64,000 nucleotides of DNA from Theristus sp. LFF4_11 (lineage: Eukaryota; Nematoda; Chromadorea; Monhysterida; Xyalidae). The stretch lies in contig JASANC010005354.1 of NCBI GenBank assembly GCA_030248135.1, forward strand, positions 20,983 to 84,982. The letters are read 5' to 3'. A model generated the notes under the pieces. It had not been told where the DNA came from, searched no databases, and saw nothing but the letters and a program-made list of their open reading frames with translations. Shown one piece after another: positions 46,401 through 57,824 of the stretch (position 1 is its first letter; every line of letters starts with the position of its first letter). Made by a program: the position numbers and the translations under genes.

Positions 46401-49400
46401 TTAGTCATCAACCAAAATCAATGTCGTACAATACACTATGTCCATGTGTGTACTCAGTACGCTGTAGAAACTATGCAAACGTACCCTTACTGCACTACAA
46501 CCATAAAACTTGTGCATCAAACCAACAACATGCCACAATCATCATGGTGTGTCATGTTGTATTATCGTTTTATCAGTGACACAAAATCATGGTGGGTATG
46601 ACACTGCTAGCAGAAAACAACAGTACCTGTGGTCTGTCAGGCATATGCCGTTTCCTTCAAAGATACCGTGTAGAAACTAAAATCAAATGAAACGCCAACT
46701 GCAGATTTCAACCGGCTGAAACTGTTGTCAGTTTGCCAATAACACTGTGTCCTCTCCCCTCCAGGTTTTTGTCATATATATATTTTGTTTATAATGCGGA
46801 CACCTGTTCTCCAGAACTCAGTTATACCAAATACAAACCTGAAATTTGAACCTTCCCCACGTGCAGAAACTGAAAACAGCAGGAGGGAGATCAAAAAACA
46901 CCAGAAAACGCAGAAGCAAAACCTCTGTTTGAATTGACGACAAATCACAACGGCAAACAAAGCTTGGGACTCATGCTGGGGTCAAAAGTGTGCGTGGGCC
47001 AAAAAACTTTTGGACACAAATGAGATGGGCAGAAAAACAAACAAACAACCCAATGCGATTCCACTGAAAAAACAACAGTGGCAGTATCAGCAACAAATGC
47101 CTTCTTCCCTGGACGCGAAGGGTCACAACACCACGATTCATTTGCCACTGACCCGACTCTAATTCGGTGAGGTACGTTTTGAAACAAATGAATGTAAAAA
47201 AGAAAAAGGTGTGATACAAAAAACGTTGTTTTTGTTGCAGACAACATTGACCGAAGACAGGTAACGCCAAGTCACCGTTGACCTGATCTGACTTTGTGGT
47301 TTTTCGATTGCAAAACTCATGGGAAATGGAAATGAATTCGAGGTTGAATGCAACCCAAGAAAACTGTTAAAAACCGTGAACTAATATTTGGTACTTCAAT
47401 TTTGACACAATTCAGATCACGAAAATAAAGTGAGAATCACGGCTGCTGAAAACAGCGAACACAATTGAAAATATCGACAACAATCTTCCAGGATTCTAAT
47501 CGCCGCATAAACGGCATCGGTTGTTTTGCTAGCATCACAAAAGCTCACATTGTTCAAAGAATTTGTCGAAAAACCACCGAGACAGCAACAATATTATCGC
47601 AAAACACCATTTTTGCAAAGAAAACGCCAATATTTACCGTTGTAGCTGTGCCCGTCGTGGCAAACACAAACGACGGTTGGCTGCAACGAATACACAAAGC
47701 TGAAAAGAGAATAACGCAGGTGAGTCGCTGTTTTGCATATCGAGCACCCCACTGAGAAAACGAACAGAAGAACAAGCAGGCAAGAAGGCAAGAAAAAGAA
47801 AGAGAGCGAGACTGTTGTGAATGTTTTCTGAAAATCGTCAGTGTCTCCCCGTCTAGAGTAAACAGAGCAAGCCCGTACAGTCTTAGTCTTTTCGCTGCAA
47901 AACTGTGCGATAGAAACTCTGCCATTTCCCACATTCCTGTTCGGGTTTTACGGCGGGTTTGGCAGCGAGAGACTGTTGCGGATGACAACATCAAAGGCGC
48001 TGCAACGCCCAATTAGACGATCGACAAAAACCGGCGGACTACAGCCAGCGTTGTGTTTGTTCAACTGCGTTCTTGTAGAAGTGGCCGGACAAGCTGTCCT
48101 AGTTGGAACAGTTCAGAAACATAAACGGACGTCTGTAAAAGCAACAACTCGGCTTCTGCTACCACAGAACCTGTATATGCTTTCTGAGTTTCTGAACGAT
48201 TTTGCACGCTTCTTTACACGCAGCTGATACGATTGTGTGCAGTTGAGAGGGGTATATCTTGGACAAGCCGATTGCAATCTCTGACAAAAGTGATAAATTG
48301 CACCAGAAATCAGTCGTATAACGCAGACAATTGTTATTGGACGGGCGGGCACTTGCGCAGTGCAGTTTGCGCGATTTTGGCTGGTGTTGCAAAAGAAAAC
48401 AATCCAAAAATAGCATAAAGAAGCAAAAATAAAGACGCCTCGAAATAAATCAAAGCTACTGATAAATGCCAATATGTGGTGTGAACTCATCAATTACACC
48501 GATTACACACACACTCGCTGATGTCACATTGCGTCCAAAATCGTAATAAAACGCTCTGAAACGAAACCGAAAGCCTTCGGAGTCGATTGTTTTTGTTCTT
48601 GAGAAGACTATTTTTACACATTGAACATCCTCTCAATTTTGTTTCCCAATGAAACGCACCCATCAAGAGTGCGTTGATTGGTTTAGCGCCGAGGCCACGA
48701 AAAATCGCAGCAAAAACAACACAGGAGCGTCAACAGTAAAGGGAGTAATTTTTTTACGATAGAAATTATCAACGTTCATGACATCATTGCAGTGCCAGTG
48801 CAACAAATTGCATTGCCTTCAAAATCGATGTGTAAGACAAATCTCACAAAGTCCGATAACTCTTTGGTGCATTTCAGAAACACAATCATGGCACGGTCGG
48901 TTAATCAGATGCAAAAAAACGATTTCAAAAGAAACAAAAAAAACGTAGGCGCAGACACAGGTGAGCTCGATGAAAGAAGAAAAAGAATCGTCAAGCGAGT
49001 AAAGAAGAAAAAACGACGCATTTTGAATGGAATATGGCAGCGACTGACCTTGGCGGATGGTTGATCAGCAGCCGTTGAGAAGTGTGCGGCTTATTTTACA
49101 CAAAAAATGTGCATAGAGAACTCGCAAACGCATAGCAGTCGAATTAAAAAAAATTGTTCATCATGCAACACAGCACACACGAAGCAAACATGTCTACTGA
49201 CTACGATGCCCACCTGAGGCTGCTACTGCCGTATGGGTTATGCTGACTTTGAAAAACTACGACAACGCTCTGTAGATCTTTGCTGCTGCAAAATTTATAT
49301 TCAAACCAAAACATGATGAAAACACAAGAGAAGAGAAAAGGGGTATAGAAAAAAGATGAGATGGGGACAGGGGAGGGGGACTTTATGCGCACACCGTAGC

Positions 49401-52400
49401 TGAACACAGTGAGCGTACGACAGTCATTGTGTGCAACACATTCATACAACATGAATAATGCTGAACAGTGGCCCCAGTTCGCAGCAAAGTTGTGCTGTAG
49501 TGTTGAAACTATCTGACGAATAAAAGTCAGTTTTGCACTGCAGACTCGCTGCAATGGATAGTGTTTTTTACAATTTCGCTTCATGAGTAGTTTTTTTGCA
49601 TCAAAACCGTTGATCGAGTGGAGTCATCAATGGTGCACGGAGTATTGCTTGCAAAATCTTCTTCATTTTCATTGTTATTTGAATTGGACTGCTAAACTTT
49701 GGCAACTACAATATCAGAAAGTGAATCATATTCGGTTTGTTGTGCAACTCCGCAAACCCAAACAGACAAACAGCGTTTGCAACTGCATGACACAGACTAA
49801 GTTATCATTCAAGCAAGGTACAATGTGGAGTGGAGTAACATGTTACATGGGTAGACGTGCATTGTAGTGAAATAGTAACGCGTAAAATGTCTGGTGTTGT
49901 TGTTCCTGTGTGCCAATGGGATTTGGAGGATAATACTGAGTCGGACCAGCTCACAATAAAAAACGCGTAAACGAAACCGTGGCGGCAGGAAACGTCAGCG
50001 TGTGTTTACGAATTACGAGATTTTCTCTGCCAAAACAATGCTCGATGCCTCCCAAAATGGGAATGTAAACAAACAATGATCATTGATTTTGAAGCCATTT
50101 TGTCGATTGTAAACCGCACCTGTGTAACTGGCACGTTTTTATTTTGTCTCGTTCAGCACAAAAATGCAACTTGCAAAGGCCATACCGACCCCAAATCACG
50201 ATTTATAGGATTTGGCAAGGTGACATGTCTGGATCCATTTTCATGAAACGACCAAAGCACCGTTTTCCCACTGGCTGGCACTGGTTATATGCTAATTTTA
50301 TGAGTCAATAAAATGGCAATGACAAGAGGCGGGCTGTCATTTTGCAACTATAGATTTCCAGAAGGGTGATTAGTATTATAATATTATAGTATTAATTATT
50401 TATTGTAGTATTAATTAGAACGGTAATTCGCACGTCTCAACTAAGGAGCAGCTATCGAAGTGAATTTGAAAATTACGTAACTTTGTTTTCATAAACCGTT
50501 TCATGGAAAGAAAATCATGCATCAGTACCTGGCAGCGGGCTCTCGTTGAAAAAACCCTCTTAGTCTGAAGTTTGAAAATCAGAAAAATGCATTACAAAAC
50601 TGTTGACTTGAATCGACTGATGCAGTGAAAGGTATGTGCAGCTTGTGGCGTTTACAAACGTAATAACAGCAGATAAAACAAGTTTTCGTTTTCACATGGT
50701 AAAATGCACGGTTTAAAAAAAAGAATGTGTTCACAAACCAATGAAACCAAAAACGCTGAACAACAACAAAATACGCACCTAACACAACAGGTTGAAAACG
50801 AGCGGGTTTGGCGGTTGTGACAAAATGTGTGTGCGCATGTGAAATAAAATATTGCCAGTTTGAATATGCTATAACTGCATGACACTAACAGAGATTCAGT
50901 CAAATACGCCCGCCACGTGACGTGATGTTCTCAACTTGCTGTGATTTTGTACGCTTTTGGTGATTCGTGTCTGATGGTGCGATGATGTGGGAACGGGAAC
51001 TAACACGACGTTATGTGGCAATGACGAAACTCACGTGCAAAATATTTATTTCCCATGCTCCACCAAACTGGTGAAACTCCATTGAAGATATCCGAAGAGC
51101 CCGAAGGCGCGTTCAAATGTAGAAAAATTTAGTGTTCGTAAAAGACAAACGTATGATTGAATGAAGGTGAATTTGCTAAGTATAACAGTTTTGACAGTAA
51201 AGAAGAGACATTTCAAAATTGCAATCAAGGATCTTTCATTCCCCAGAACGTTCGCGCGCCAGCGTGTGATTGCGGGTTATCGGTTAATCGTGGCAGGCTA
51301 CCACCCAGGGAGATTAGGTCTAGGTGCGTCACTTAACATAACTAGCAGACAATCACAGTAGAAGTTATGCTTTTTTCAAGGATTCTGTCAGATAAAATTG
51401 TATTGTTGATTCAAGACTACACAAACCACTGTTGTGCAACTGCAACATTTTGAAATAATGTGTGCACTTTGAAAATCATGACTACAAGTTTACAAAATGT
51501 ACACAATAACATTGAATTATTATGAAGAAATGATAATAACTGCAATGATGTGTGGCTGATGCTGCAATGACTCAGTGCACTAATAGTTATTGAGAAAAAC
51601 GAACAAAACAACTTTTATCAAACATTTTGAATTCAATAAACATACCAAAAGGAAACCAAGTTCGAAATCTCAAAAAAAATTTTCATTTCATAACGCAAAC
51701 CTAGATCATTTCGTAGCAACTGCACAGTTCAAACTCAACACAGTCGAACAGCCTAACGACAAGGGCAGGTGCGCGCAGCTATTCAAGATACAGGGACAGC
51801 CAGACACTAGGCAATAATAGTACGACCACGACGATGCTTGTATTGTAAGCATACGGGCTTTGGCAAGCTTGCATCGTGCTTTGTGTGCGTTACCTGCGGG
51901 ATACTGCTAAAAAATCGATTGAATATGGTCTCAACTCAATACACTATTATTGTAGGTGTCTGGGCCCTGTAGCTTGTACCTCCACACATGCAATGGCAAA
52001 CCGTTTTTAAACACAGTATGGCCGAATAAATAAGACAGTCTTTGTATTCTCAGTCAAGGCGGGATCAGTCGCAGATCAGGAGTTGTCTTTTTCAACAATG
52101 CCCAGATAATCCCAATCGTGTGTGCAAGGAAGAAAGAATGAACAGAATAGCATGAAGAATCAATTAGTTCCAAAAAACACGTCAAATTTGACACATAGGG
52201 TAATTGGGTTTCTGAGCGTCTTTTTTTTCATTAATTTCGCGCGCTTCTTGCACTCTGAAACAAAGCTGCCATGTTTACTCAACCATTCCGTACAGTGAAA
52301 GTAAAAAAAGTGCAACTGAAAGTCCGAATAAAACAGGTTTTTTTCAGGTACTGTGGTAAAAATAGACGATAGAAAAAAACGTGGTTAAAATAAAAAAAGA

Positions 52401-53278
52401 TCTGAAAAAAAGCCAAAAACAAAAAACACAGAATTTTATACAATCAGAAAATAAGAAAAGGAAACAAATGTAAAAAATAAGCCGACATATGAAGCTGTTT
52501 TAATGCAGTGCTTGTTCAAGAGCCACTAGAAACCGTGTTTTTGAGGACGTTTTTTTTGTCAAGTACACATGCGGAAATAAATTGTTCACACGTTTCAGCA
52601 AAACCACTTCCACTTGACTCTGCCCACATTTTATGAAACTCATTCAAACCTTCTCAAATGAATAATGAAGAGAACATGTGAAGCGCACGAGGGAGACAGC
52701 AACAACAACCGTAATGAAAAAGACGCGATGACGAATTTAACCGCATGGGGTCAATCTCAAATAACAATCTAACCGTGAAATGGGTTGCTTCGAGAGCCGG
52801 TTCCTGTCCTTTTCTCGCACCAATGAGAAAAACACGCGAACATTGCAATTAGCATATTGCAATTTTACCTGTTTGTTGTTCACTGAACACCAACAGTTTT
52901 CGGCAAACTGAAAATACGCTGTGATCTGCTTGGTTCATCGTGTATGCTTCCTCATATCTTATGAACCATCTAATTAACGCACGAACGCGTTTCATATATC
53001 CTCGCTTGATTTGACGTCCGTGGGTTTTAAGCTCAGCTCCTTATTTTGGTTTTAATGTGGATTCAGAACGCTTTTCAGCAATTGTTTGCCATTCTCGAAA
53101 TCTGTGGCTTACTAGCTATGGCAGCAAGATTCTTGGTTGCTTTTATTGAGAAAACTGGAATTATCTTCTAATTCCAAACAATAAAACCAAAAAATCTAAT
53201 TCAGATACTGAAAAAGTACCAAAAAAACCGTTCGACAGAAACAAACGCAAATACAAAAACTCTTCATGTGAATCATAA
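43447..53278. other. ~9.8-kb region without recognisable genes
   Basis: I read both strands and found no exon with family resemblance or a convincing phase chain. Open frames (up to 152 codons at 47554-48012) have random composition. Noticed items: a small TA-flanked MITE at 51791-51969; a mariner-like end CAGGGTGCACCAAAAGTAA near 46313 without a partner; a Cys/His-rich frame at 44872-45084 (minus) and an overlapping hydrophobic frame at 45133-45385, neither supportable; and an AT-rich TATTA block at 50370-50430. The region may hold distal regulatory DNA or untranslated exons of the Ig receptor. Confidence 0.5.
51791..51969. mobile_element. 179-bp MITE with TA flanks
   Basis: Terminal inverted repeats CAGGGACAGCCAGACACTAG followed by GCAATAATAG at the left, and CTATTATTGTAGGTGTCTGG followed by GCCCTG at the right. 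Each end is flanked by TA (51789-51790 and 51970-51971). A TA duplication with a CAGGG tip suggests a Tc1/mariner-type origin. No open frame is present. Confidence 0.75.
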
Positions 53279-56200
53279 TCAGTCTTCGTCACTGAAGAAC
53301 GAAATGCGGTCAATCGTGTTTTTGTGCCTGGAGCGGCTCTTTGGCCTTTCATCTTCAAACGGGTCGTTGTGATTCGAAAGCGAATCGTTGTCGTCGCTGT
53401 CCTGACGCAGAAGCCTCTCTGACCGACTCATATAGCCGACATCGTCATCTTCGCTCCGCCGTCGACGGCGACTGTGCGTGTTCGATTTGGACGACTTTCG
53501 ACTCTTGGAAAAGTAATCGTCTGGTAGATCGTCCTCACTGAAACGTGAGATGATTGTTGTGAAATTTAAAAAGTGAAACACACAGACGATGTGTATAGAG
53601 CAACAAAGATGACTCACCTGAACACCTCTTCGTTGTATTCATCGCGGTCGATCGCGTGGCGCACGCGCGTTTGCTCCTAAACGTGTTGTTTTTGTATCAT
53701 CTTTCTTCGGTTTATTCATTTATTCATAACCGGTGCGACATAAAACGTACGACGCCACTAACCTTTGTCAGTCGCTCTCTCAACGCTGACAGCTGTCTCA
53801 TGCAACGCTCGTTTCGTTTGCTAGCGCTGCTTGGCTCATAGCCGCCTGTTCTCCTGTCTGTGCTGGTTGATTTTCTTGAACTCCGGTGACTTTTCGAAGT
53901 TCGATTGTGGCCCCTACGAGTATCTGGCCCAGCGTTCCGCTCTTCCGCTCGTGCAGTCATTGTGTCAAAAGTGTCTATGGTGCCACGAGGCGGTGGATTA
54001 GCCCCAGCGCCACGTGATCTGGCCGTCGGACGAGGCGAACTTGGAGGTCGATGTGACGTGCCAGTTGGCGGTTGGTTGTGTCGTTGCGCTGGAAGCGGCC
54101 GGGATACAGGACGATCGGCCTCAGGACGACGTTCCCACCATTCCAGCCCATCCGCAGGCGGAGGCAGTGGAGCACGTCTGTTTGCTTCTTTTGCTTGGCT
54201 GAAAATTTCTTCAAGTGGCAAATGTTCTTTTGAGTTTGAAACACGGAAGCGCAAAAAAACCAACCGGTCCCGTTCAATCATTTCCTGTCGGGCTTTTTCG
54301 GCAGCCTCCAGCCGTTTGCGTTCATTTTCTGCCGCTTTTTCCTTCTGTTTTCGTGCCTCCACTTCAACTTCACGTTTAATGCGCTCCTGCTCACGTTCGT
54401 GCCTCGCTCGTTCCCGCTGTTCAATCAACCGTTCTCTCTCTTTTTCTGCGGCCTCACGCTGCCGCTTTTCTTCTATTTGCTTCATCAACTCCGCCTAAAA
54501 ATAAGAACTTCCACCACTCAAGTTTGTGATGAACACAAAACAGATCGACCAACAAACAGATGTCAACCGACCAACAAACAGATGTCAACCAATCCAACAA
54601 ACAACAATAAAATTGGCATGCTTACGGCTAAACTATTCTGACCCCAGTGGTCAATTTGGGCTGTCTTTGAAAATGGTTCACGGAGCAATCCAATCCCTTT
54701 GTTCGGAGTTTGATGAAAACATCGCAAAAAACCAAACCTTGTATGCATCTCGTTCGTTTGTCGGTTTCGATTGACCAATGATGCTGCTGTACGAATTGAA
54801 TCCTCCGATCGAATTGTGGTTGTTGTTCGTGCTCAGAGCACTGTAATTATTTTGGAAGGCGGCGTTGAGAAACCCGGTGTTGTCATTCGATGGTAGCGAA
54901 TAGCCTCCGCCGATGCCGCTGTATGGAGAGGAGAAGTTTCCATACGAACTTGAGCTGGTAGCACCGAGATTGCTCGTTGAGTTTATTGGTGGCGGTCCGA
55001 CGGAGCTGAGAGTTCAAGAAAGCTACAAAAAATGCAATGTATTTTAATTCAGAAAATATTTTTTCTGGTCGTACCTCAAACTAAATTCATAGTCGTGCGG
55101 CCGATTCGTGTCCACTTCTCTGTTCCAGCTTTGTCGCATTCGCCGGCGATCGGTGACCAAGCGACCTTGCGAATCGCGAATCGGTGCACCACCGCCACCT
55201 TTGCCAAATGGGTCATAGTTTGGGTCGATTCCCGGCGTTGACTGACGTCGCAGTGAGTTCTTGTAGCGTTGTTCAGCTTGCTGTTGCACCGATGAATAGC
55301 CGTTCTGAAAAATGACACAGCTGAACCTTTGGCAGTTTTTTCGGCATAAAATAAAAATCTAAAGGGCTTCCTGTATCAGCAACTGACCAAATTCAGGCCA
55401 CCCCTGTTTGTATCCCTGTGCAAGGACGCGATGTTGCTCTCGTTGGCGTACCACATTGGTGAGCCACGAATTCCGTTTCTCGGCGCTGGATTAGGCTTGA
55501 ACCAGTACGGTTCTTCGTTTATTTTTGGTGAAACTGAGTTGACACCACCGGTTGAAAATAAGTTCAATGGCGACTGAAAGTACATGTGAGACAAAAAACG
55601 CAAATGTTGTGGTAAAGCGGCGTGTGTCACATGAATTTCAGACTTTTTAGGAAGCAGCACACATCAGCGGTTGTTGCTAACGGAGACAAAGCACAACAGT
55701 TACGCAACAGCGGCATTGTGTACTGCCTTGGACGTATTTACGCGTTTTAGACCGCTGTCATGCTGCCAAATGAATATAAATGAAGCATGAACATAATTTT
55801 GAGAACCTCGGTGTTATACGTCATTCGCGAAATCGGCGTCAGAACAGAAGCGATCAGAGAAAGCAAAAAGCGCGCAATTAAGCTGCCAAAATGATCACTT
55901 TGACGAGCTTTATAAAAATTTCTTAAGATACATTTAAGAACAAAAAACCAAAAGTGAAGGTATCCAAAACTGACCCGCCGATTTGTGCGACCATTCGGTT
56001 GTTGTGGTGTGTTATTGTTGGTGCATGTTAGCACGGTGCTGCTCGCTGCGCTGCCCGCACTGCTGGCTGTGTTTGACTGTTTATTTACAAACGCGGTTGA
56101 ATCGTTCTGTTGCGCATTGCTGCTGCTTCGCTTTGTTGGTGGACGGTACTGCAATGTTTCGACACTCATTCAGTATTTGAACTATTTTTGATAAGCTAAT

Positions 56201-56957
56201 GCTGGAGTTTATAAAACCGCTGTACAGTGTGGACCTGTTTCGAGTTCTCGGCACGTTGGTGTTTCAAGTGAACTGGAGTGTAATACCCGTGGAACGAGTT
56301 TGAGTGTTGCACGCGACTGCGCGGTTTGCCACCGATCGATTTGCGCGAGGTTGATGTGTTCGGTTTCGGTGGGAGCCGATCAGAAGCAACGGTGGATGCG
56401 GCGTTGTTGCTGGTGGATGCGGTCGCTGATGAGAGCACCAACGGTGACCGCGGGTCGTGGTGACAGCGGGCGCATGCGGTGCAGTGACGTTGCTCGGGAC
56501 GGGCTGGCTGATCGTTTGTGCTTGGTGGCACGGATGTGACAGTGCTGATGGCTGCCTGTTGATTGACAGGTGGAGTGTGTCTTGCGGTCTGCTGCTGTTG
56601 GTCGCGTCGTGCGGCAACAAACGCGGCAGCCTCTTGTGCAGCCAGTTGCTTGGCGATCTGGTAGATAAGCGATCTGATATAGTCAAATGAGTCAAAGAAC
56701 GTTCACTTTATATTCTATATTTTTCCAATCCAATAGCCTGACCACAAAATCTGCGTCTGCAAGGTTCGTCTCACCGTGATGTCATGCTCGTCGGTGATAC
56801 GCGCGTACTGCGCATGCAGCTGCTGCAGCAGACGGACACGCCGTTGACTGTCGTCGCTGGCCGCCGGCAGTGCAGACGAGTTGCTGATCGACGGATTGAA
56901 CACGTACGTGCGAACCATACAGGCAGGCACAATACGGTCACCGGTGTCTGTGATCAT
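53279..56957 (-). CDS. CSPP1-like centrosome/axoneme coiled-coil protein
   Basis: Exons: 56775-56957, 56235-56657, 55975-56148, 55388-55573, 55075-55304, 54738-55005, 54265-54494, 53763-54198, 53618-53676, 53279-53537; every junction agrees in phase, 815 residues. Features: N-terminal helix RLLQQLHAQYARITDEHD; a long Ser/Thr/Asn/Pro-rich stretch; YDPFGKGGGGAPIRDSQGR, resembling the repeated FGKPGxGAP motifs of CSPP1; YKAELMKQIEEKRQREAAEK opening an Arg/Glu single-helix coiled coil; a proline-rich segment (RRAPLPPPADGLEWWERRP); an Arg/Ser-rich basic region; and an acidic end FSDED. CSPP1 binds microtubule ends and cilia (family knowledge). The 66-nt intron 54199-54264 leaves the frame open if retained. 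The link between exons 2 and 3 uses a weak donor, so exons 1-2 could belong to a separate gene. Confidence 0.6.
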
Positions 56958-57824
56958 TGATTTAAAAAAATGAAAAAAGGGAGTTTTGTTGCAAAATTTT
57001 TTTGAAACAGAACATGAACAATGTAAAAAACGGCACAAAAAATTTTTTGTCCACCAGATTTATTCAACAATTTATGAGCCACAATTGGAGAACGTTGTGC
57101 CTGGCACATTTCGGCAAAATGCTTAGAGAATTCACAATAACTGCCAGATTTTTATCATGCTATTACATCTGGTTTTCCAGAAGCGAAAATGCAACAAGCG
57201 CTGCAGTCGCCGAAGAAGCGCTCTTTTGCAGGCTATTTGAGCGAGTCTCGGAGTGCAGGTGCACTGCAATTAAGCGGGCAGCTTTGCAGCCGAAAGCGGC
57301 TCGCTTTGTCACGGATTACACTAATCGCAATGCACATGCCTGTGCATATTATCACGGCTGAGTACGTGTGTATCGCACAAGCACCAAAGCCGCTTGTTGT
57401 ACTCAAAATTCAGTGTCGCAAGCATTCAGTGGCACACAAACTGTCACGGCGTTAACACAATAATGAATAATGTCGTGGCACAGCCGCTTATGGAGTGGCA
57501 AATGCGCCCTGGTCAGTGCAGGTCTCGGTTACCAAGCGACCGAAAGTGCACTGCGTCCGTGCTTGTGCGACTGAGTCACACCGGCTGTTGAATGCGCAGC
57601 CACTGTTGTTCTGAATGCTTATGGCGGCAATTTCAGTTGAAAACTGTTGAGGCAGAAAAACGCCCGTCGAGATATCTGGGTGTTGTTCGGTTTTTAAAGA
57701 ACTTTAAATTTTATCGAATGACGTCGTCTAAGCTCGAAGATCGGTTTTGTCAGGACAGAGACATAATATCAGATAGAACCACATCCAAATCACAACAAAC
57801 ACGGAATCGACAACAAATACAAAA
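56958..57824. other. Spacer between IFT57 and the CSPP1-like gene
   Basis: About 870 nt with no exon. It should hold the IFT57 3' UTR and the CSPP1-like promoter. GCGAAAATGCAACAAGCGCTGCAGTCGCC-type GC-rich sequence near 57184-57300 is of unknown nature. Confidence 0.4.

Noticed and set aside
47554..48012. 152-codon minus-strand frame
   Set aside because: Low-complexity hydrophobic/serine composition, overlapping frames on both strands, and no splice or family support.
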